From Leucogyrophana mollusca (Eukaryota; Basidiomycota; Agaricomycetes; Boletales): a stretch of DNA of 15,265 bases. The position numbers and the translations under genes were made by a program. The stretch lies in contig MU266774.1 in the NCBI GenBank assembly GCA_021014945.1, forward strand, positions 1-15,265, read 5' to 3'. Shown in pieces: positions 10,084 to 15,265 of the stretch (position 1 is the stretch's first letter; every line of letters begins with the position of its first letter). The notes beneath the pieces were generated by a model, which saw only the letters and a program-made list of their open reading frames with translations, did not search any database and was not told where the DNA came from.

Positions 10084-10187
10084 TGTCCAGATTAGTGCAC
10101 AGGCCCCACCAGGCCCCACCCATACCCCAAGCAAGATGTCCGGATAAGGCGACAGGCCTAATGTAGGTCCAGGCCAAAATGTCCGGA
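10084..10187 (+). repeat. Right subterminal iterons, same orientation as the left ones
   Basis: Copies at 10084 (TGTCCAGA variant, followed by CACAGGCC), 10137 (TGTCCGGATAAGG, then ACAGGCCT) and 10180 (TGTCCGGATA only). They read in the same direction as the left copies, although the element ends are inverted. Confidence 0.65.
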
Positions 10188-10207
10188 TAAAAAACATGCA
10201 TAGGGTC

Positions 10208-10271
10208 CAAAATTTCCAAAATTTTGTCCGGACCAGACATAACCCTCCCCCCCCCCATTGTCAGGGGTCCT
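10208..10271 (-). repeat. Right terminal inverted repeat
   Basis: Inverse of the left end. The outer block has a longer G/C homopolymer (a run of C from about 10246) than the left copy, which is a normal slippage difference. Confidence 0.8.
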
Positions 10272-10279
10272 CCTCACGG
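10272..10279. repeat. Right target-site duplication of the Ulp1 transposon
   Basis: CCTCACGG, identical to 6455-6462 and directly abutting the right terminal inverted repeat. Confidence 0.82.
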
Positions 10280-10558
10280 CTGTCCATGCTCCACTGTACC
10301 TGACCCAGCCCTGTCAGGTCCAAGTTCAAGTTTTCGCAGGAATGGTGAGCCTGCACAAATGGTCATCTATGTCCCTTACATACCCCCTCAGGTTCCCCTT
10401 GCCAAAGAGACGGTTGCATGCAACTGCACGCAACTGGCTGTGAGATCACACATCATATAATTCAACCCGCATGATCCTCCATGCTGGCAAGGGTCCTGTG
10501 CGCATTCTCGGACAAATCTTCTCCGCCGTCGCTCAAGTATAAAATGAGCTCACGATTA
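10280..10558. other. Stretch between the Ulp1 transposon and the solo LTR, with TATA box
   Basis: No gene seen. A TATAAAA at 10538-10544 on the plus strand is followed after 9 bp by the LTR target duplication GATTA (10554-10558). Taking the LTR out places this box about 90 bp before the hAT start codon, so it is the likely original hAT promoter. Confidence 0.45.
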
Positions 10559-10566
10559 TGACAAAT

Positions 10567-10665
10567 CTAAGGAATTCCGGAGTTAGTCCGGAGCTCAGCC
10601 GGTGCCTGGAGTTAGGCAGATAATGACTGTATTCACCTAAGGAATTCCGGAGTTAGTCCGGAGCT
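10567..10665 (+). repeat. 29-bp perfect direct repeat within the solo LTR
   Basis: Copies at 10567-10595 and 10637-10665 are identical; each starts CTAAGGAATTCC and ends AGTCCGGAGCT. Confidence 0.9.
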
Positions 10666-10750
10666 ACGGTATAGTTAGCAAAGTAGCAATCCTAAGTAAA
10701 TATAAACTACTCACCTCAGCCGGTGCCCAGAGTTAGGCAGATAACGACTG
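10596..10750 (+). repeat. 34-bp direct repeat within the solo LTR
   Basis: Copies at 10596-10629 and 10717-10750 start CAGCCGGTGCC and end GACTG, with three mismatches. In the first instance the module directly follows the 29-bp repeat; in the second they are separated by 51 bp. Confidence 0.85.
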
Positions 10751-11041
10751 AGGTGCACTACAGTAAAATAGAACTATATATAGGGCGGAGGTACCACTCG
10801 CTTAGTACTATGGAGAACAGAGCACAATGGAGAGCACGACAATAGTGCTCCGCACAATAGTACATCAACTCTGGACGGTCCAGAGTAGGAGCACAGCTCC
10901 TAAGTCCGGAGTTGATCGGACCATGACTCCTGAGCGTCGGAATGACTTGGAGTTAATGGGTTTTGACAGATTATTGTAAGTAATTCGGTTTTTGACTGTT
11001 GCAACTTCTCACTTTTGTGCCTTCGTCCACCAGATTTCACT

Positions 11042-14000
11042 ATGTCTAACCAATGTGCCCTTGGTGCCAATGGCAAGCTCAAGGATGAATCTGAGATTGT
11101 CTGGTACAACGACGTCGATGACACCGTGCCTATCTCATCTACAACGACCGACGCCTTCTCCGTCTTGCTCAACTCGAGCAAGCAGCCTGCTGCATTTGTT
11201 GCTGGCTCTTGTTGCTCAGGTCACATTTCGAAGCCATCTGCAAGACTACGTGATACTGATAATGCTGCTACAGGGAATGCAGTGTCTCTTATGTGTAAAT
11301 GTGCCTTATCCAACACTGACCACAATGGTGCCTCGTCATCTAAAAAGGTGGCCAGGTATTGTACTGCTACCATTGTTGTTTCAGAGGACAATGAGGAGAG
11401 CAGGCCCTCAGAGCCTCTCACAGCGTCGATCTTTGCTCCACTGGATGTTGAAGGCGGTGATGATGGTGATGCAACCAGCGGCAGCATATCTTGTGATGGC
11501 ACTGACGGAGATGCTGAGGATGATGTCATGGATGAGGACAAGGATGCAGAGGATGCATTCCAGAAGATGAAGGAGTTTGGTGATGCCGATCGTGAGGTAA
11601 GATGTCTTCGAGCATTTAGTCCAGTGTCAATAACTTGATTTTATCAAGCTTGCGAGGGTCTCTCGAAGAACGAGCATACAGCAGATGTGCAAACAATATT
11701 CATTTGCAACGGTGACTCAACTTGGACATGCACAGTCTGCAAGTAAGTTGTTGTTCACATAGCACATTCCTACAGCTAATCAATTGGTACAGGGAGCACG
11801 GCGAGCCATCAGACAAGCACTGTTTGAGAGGTGGGATCTCCACCCTTCAAACTCATGTGAAAAGGTCAGAAAGGCAATCAAAATGTTGGCAGCACGTTCA
11901 TCTCCCAATAGGAAGAAGGCGACCCACTTTGATCTCTACAAGAGGCTCTGCAAGGAGGCCAACATCAAAATGCACCCTTGTGCAATCCCTGATGACGACA
12001 TGCAATCCCAGTAAGCAATATTGCTATTTGCTTTGAACATCATAGTGTAATCCTGACATGATTTATCAATACAGCCAAACCACGCTCGATACAGTGCTTG
12101 CCCCCAAAGCACCCACCTTCACAAAGGCAGGGCTCGTCGAGTACATCATGGAGCTCGTAGTTTCCGAAGACACTGCGAGTGGTTTCTGTTCTCCGCAGCT
12201 GGGTTTTCTTGCTGATGTACCTGCAGGCCCTTCAACTCATAGACAAGCCAGTATTCCGGCGCCTCCTACAATATATCCATCCATCTCTCACTGACAAGGA
12301 TATTGTACACCAAACCAAGCTGACCAATGACATCAAAGCGAGGGCTGATGCAGTCATCGAGGCCATCAAAGAACGGCTTGCGGCAAGTCTTGTATTCCCC
12401 CTTGTCATGTAACTGAGCTCATCCTTGCAATAGACCACCGACAGTCAAGTGTCGATGACTTTTGATGCATGGACTTCACTTGTCGGTGATCCATTTCTAT
12501 CTGTCACAGGTCACTATGTCTGGAGCCCCAAAGACAAACCTCAGCAGTGGGAACTCAAGTGCGAGCAGCTCGCCTTAGAACCTATTGAGGGTAATCACAG
12601 CGGCAAGAATATTGGTCGAATACTCGTTGAGACAATTGATAAGTACAAGATTTGCGAAAAAGTTAGCTATTCATCTATCTGCCTAGTCCTCATGGGCAAC
12701 TGACCTTGTATTTCGGATTTCAGGTTGGCTGGATGACCTCAGATAATGCAACCAATAACAATACAGCGATGTGTGAGGTAGCTCAAGTGATTGATCCAAA
12801 CCGCGAACAATGGGATCCCAAGAGCCGCCGTATCAGGTGCATGGAGCATTCCATGCACCTTGCTGCTCGTCACTTCGTTGAGGGAGTATCACCGACGCCA
12901 AGAGCTGCCATCCTCAAGAAAATCCGACGTGCACTTGACCAAGGTGAAGACGCTGATCTCGATAAGCTCAATGATGAGCTAGCCGAACTTGAGAAGAACC
13001 CAGATGACATGGATGGCGATAGCAATGAGGTATTTGATACTGGGCATGCCGTGGGCAAGGCCATTGCTCTTGTCGAACAGGTGTGTAATGACAGCCTGTG
13101 TTGCTCCACTTCTAACAGTCATCTCAGATACGAAAGTCTCCACAAGCCCAGGCTTTCTTCCGGAAGTTATGCGAAACGGAGAGCGTGCCCACATTGCAGC
13201 TCATGCAATGGATTAGGACTCGATGGGCTTCACTTTTCAATTTTTGTGACCGCCTTCTTGTCCTTCGCCCGGTATGTTAGGATATGCATTTCCGTACCAA
13301 TTCTTACACCGGGTGGTAGGCTGTCAATAGATTCACACAACTCACAGACGAGAGCAATGAAGTGCCCAAACTCAAGAACAAGAGCTATGAGGAGTTCAAG
13401 TTGAAGAGATCTGACTGGGAGAAATTGACCCTTGTGCACGAGGTTTTGCGGGTAGGTTCTGTCCGCTCCTCCAGTGTGATCATAACTGAATGGCAATGTA
13501 TTATCTTGTACTAGGAGCCTGCAGACACACTACATTCGTTTTCTTCAACAAAGCACCCTACAGCATGGTGCACCATCCCGACACTTGAATGTCTCCAACA
13601 AACCTGGGACAACATGTCACGAGTGCCATGTTACAGACCTGTTGCATATGCCATCAAAGAGGGACTTCAGAACCTCGTCAAATGGTATTGTAAAGTTGAT
13701 GACACAGATGTTTACTTTGTCTGTCTAGGTAAGCTTGTATATCCTAACGAACTGACACTCAGGAGGGGTATGACTGATTTGTCTTTTCCAGTGCTTGATC
13801 AAAGTTCTAAGCTTGCGTATGTCGAGGAAAAATGGGACACAGGGTGTGTACAGCGTGGAAAAACCGCACTCAAAACATTGGTGAGTTACTCACCGCCCAC
13901 ATTGGCACAATCGTGATCACCCGAGTCTTTGCGCAGTTCGATCGATATCACCGTCCGCTGAGTCGTGCAACAGCTGTGGCAGCCCCCAGTAGGTTAAGTT

Positions 14001-14118
14001 TCCTTAAAATATATTTATCTGACCTTAATGGAGTGTTATGTGAGAACCTGCTGCGGTTGAACCTTGACAAGGTCAATATGGAGCATCTTGGATGCGTGCT
14101 GCAGTGAAAGCCCGCTGT
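11042..14118 (+). pseudogene. hAT-family transposase with BED-like finger, lacking the hATC domain
   Basis: At least 14 exons: 11042-11596, 11657-11742, 11793-11864, 11912-12010, 12075-12174, 12227-12382, 12434-12661, 12724-13080, 13128-13271, 13320-13451, 13515-13728, 13792-13880, 13937-13988, 14072 to about 14118; about 777 aa. hAT transposases excise and reinsert DNA elements. The first exon is acidic. Exons 2-3 carry a BED-like zinc finger (TCTVCK...H...C...LQTHVK). Exons 5-6 carry LVEYIMELVVSEDTALQLID. The RNase-H-like core shows MTFDAWTS (first Asp), TSDNATNN (second Asp), the CMEHSMHLAA C-x2-H motif and RTRWAS. The last exon reads YGASWMRAAVKARC and then homology stops; the C-terminal dimerisation domain is not in the window. 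A possible 5' UTR intron (GTAAGT at 10976, CAG at 11031-11033) precedes the ATG. Two introns seem to be GC-AG. No hAT terminal inverted repeats were recognised. Confidence 0.82.
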
Positions 14119-14144
14119 CTTCTTAGGATGGTGTTTAATATTTT

Positions 14145-14690
14145 TTCAGACAATGATACCAAACACTATCCTCCACAGTTAGCGGTTCAGACAAATACCA
14201 ACGGCTAATAACGTGGTCATTTGTGGTGGACTCAGAATAGTATGAGTTTCCCGATCTGCTAGGATAAAGTGGCTGACGACTGCTAGGGGGTACCTTCTTG
14301 GTGATACGATTGAATACGGTGAACAAGGTGAAGTCAATCGGTTGACTTCTAGCACGATGCAAGATGAGCTCTAGAAGTGGGTTTCACTTGCACTAGAGTT
14401 TGAGCGGATAGTATAATCTCCGATTGAGATTATGGATACGTAATATGTGGGTGAGTATGCTAAAGCTTACGATGTTCAGCAGAAACACTTGACTTCGGAT
14501 AGGAACACTAGACTCAAGAACATCTAGTAGTCAACGGGTGACTCTACTAGCTTGAGGACTAGGTAACGTGGCAGATGCTTCTTTCCCTGGAAACTGGGCT
14601 CCTTATATACCTTTTTGAGATAGGGGTCCCCCCACACCCTACCAATACAAAAGAACATGCCGGAACATTCATACCTGTTCTGACCTACTA
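14145..14690 (-). mobile_element. LTR-like retrotransposon remnant, minus orientation
   Basis: Noncoding, starting where hAT homology ends. On the minus strand it resembles a Copia-type LTR: a candidate TGTTCCGGCATG start near 14674, a TATATAAGGAGC box (about 14611-14599), and at the far side a TTGGTATCA (14162-14154) like the core of the Copia primer-binding site. The 8-9 nt match could be chance, no target duplication was found and no reverse transcriptase or integrase is visible, so type and borders are tentative. Confidence 0.35.
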
Positions 14691-14744
14691 GAATTTAAAT
14701 ACAAGTAGATACGACTAATATAATGGAATTTGCCAGAACATTCG
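14668..14744 (+). repeat. TGCCRGAACATTC direct repeat
   Basis: TGCCGGAACATTC at about 14668 and TGCCAGAACATTC at about 14731, 12 of 13 identical, in AT-rich noncoding DNA. They may be enhancer-type repeats in an LTR U3 region; this is inference. Confidence 0.5.
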
Positions 14745-15109
14745 TGTTTATTCCAGCCCAGTAAAGATACACTATTAATAGAAACATACCATGAGTCATT
14801 AAATTAGGAATGTCTCAGAAGGCACCGGAAAGTTCCGTAAGGTTCCTTTGACTTTCCATGGGCATTGGCGAAGGAAAACTATACTAGGATTCTCAAACGA
14901 AATGCTCAGGAAGATTGATCATTCACCAAAGAATGTTTCCTGAGAATATCTCCACAAACTATCTCGTCGTTGCAGAGATATTGGCCATATACTGATTATG
15001 ATGTCATGATGATGTCGTGTATTACAAATACATGACTAGAATAGAATAAATTGTAGTGGAATGAAGGGAGACTGAGTGGGCCATATACAATAGCTCGTAT
15101 GTAAGGGGC
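14700..15109. other. AT-rich stretch without a gene
   Basis: No ORF, RNA gene or family motif was recognised. It includes a small GATGTCATGATGATGTC duplication near 15000. It may belong to the LTR-like remnant on its left. Confidence 0.4.
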
Positions 15110-15265
15110 TGTTACCCTTTTAGGGTGACAGCTCATATGCTCATTCCTATCTACTATAAATAGTTACAAAAACCTTATTTACATTATCTTTGTACTTACT
15201 CACTCACATACCATCAATACTACCAAGAGGTCGTGTTAGTGGCTCGAGTGATCAGTATAACGAAA
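15110..15265 (+). mobile_element. Possible start of another LTR element, cut by the window end
   Basis: TG at 15110 opens a near-perfect palindrome (15108-15118 with 15122-15132, 3-nt loop). A TATAAATAG box follows at 15155-15163, and then a CT/CA-rich leader. This order fits the 5' end of a short Gypsy-type LTR. There is no coding sequence before the window edge and no second copy in view, so the call is weak. Confidence 0.3.

Larger units (their letters stand above)
6463..10271. mobile_element. DNA transposon carrying a Ulp1 protease gene, 8-bp target duplication
   Basis: A 3809-bp element. The 8-mer CCTCACGG occurs directly outside both ends (6455-6462 and 10272-10279) as a perfect direct repeat. 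The ends are inverted repeats: the left begins AGGACCCCCGACAATGG and the right, read on the minus strand, AGGACCCCTGACAATGG, one mismatch in 17. Both ends continue inward to a matching AT-rich block around GTCCGGACAAAATTT. The only gene seen is a minus-strand Ulp1-type protease; no transposase is visible, so it should depend on one elsewhere. An 8-bp duplication plus an accessory Ulp1 protease is consistent with the KDZ/Zisupton-type superfamily, although hAT elements also make 8-bp duplications; the class is inferred. A solo LTR at 6900-7511 is nested inside; without it and one target copy the element would be 3192 bp. Confidence 0.85.
10559..10968 (-). mobile_element. Solo LTR upstream of the hAT gene
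   Basis: A 410-bp block bounded by TGACA at each end (TG...CA) and flanked by the perfect 5-bp duplication GATTA (10554-10558 and 10969-10973). No coding content. It contains two duplicated modules, a self-complementary CTATATATAG at 10774-10783 and a cluster of palindromes at 10864-10916. Orientation is a guess because the TATA is symmetric. It differs from the 6900-7511 LTR in sequence but shares CCGGAG motifs and TGTCA/TGACA tips. Confidence 0.85.

Noticed and set aside
11015..11570. Overlapping plus-strand ORF 10992-11570 and minus-strand ORFs within the first hAT exon
   Set aside because: They are other-frame shadows of an acidic, repetitive coding exon with no family motifs.
14130..14674. 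A complete solo LTR between TGTTTAAT and CCGGAACA
   Set aside because: No matching 5-bp duplication was found at any TG/CA pair tested, so exact borders cannot be claimed.

Overview
The window is nuclear DNA of a filamentous basidiomycete, most likely an Agaricomycete. Every gene is broken by many short introns (about 45-67 nt) with GTNNGT-like donors, CTNAC/CTAAC-like branch sites and YAG acceptors, and the transposon families (Ulp1-type protease element, BED-type hAT, LTR elements) are typical of that group. No rRNA, tRNA or CRISPR was found.

Left third (1-5843), housekeeping core, four densely packed genes: a PIG-X/PBN1-type subunit of GPI mannosyltransferase I (117-835, +); a Rho-family small GTPase (960-1761, -); PIG-Q/GPI1 of the GPI-GlcNAc transferase (1961-4366, +, 13 exons); and an SAE2/Ctp1/CtIP-type DNA-end-resection factor (4470-5843, -, 4 exons). 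Two GPI-anchor genes flank a Rho gene that shares a ~200-bp divergent promoter with GPI1. The two convergent gaps are only ~100-125 bp.

Right two thirds (about 6455-15265), nested mobile DNA: (i) a 3.8-kb DNA transposon at 6463-10271 with terminal inverted repeats and a perfect 8-bp target duplication; its only visible gene encodes a Ulp1 (C48) cysteine protease with a C-terminal zinc-knuckle-like region. (ii) A 612-bp solo LTR (6900-7511, 5-bp duplication) sits inside that gene's last exon; the reading frame resumes exactly on the other side. (iii) A 410-bp solo LTR (10559-10968, perfect 5-bp duplication) lies between a TATA box and the ORF of (iv) a hAT transposase gene (11042 to ~14118, at least 14 exons, two probable GC-AG introns) that lacks its C-terminal hATC domain. 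(v) LTR-like sequence runs from ~14145 to the window end, including what looks like the start of another LTR at 15110.

The clearest new results are the exact boundaries of the Ulp1 transposon and both solo LTRs, the subterminal iterons that point the same way at both transposon ends, and signs that both transposon genes are decayed. All exon models are hand-built from reading frames and splice signals; alternatives are stated where they exist.
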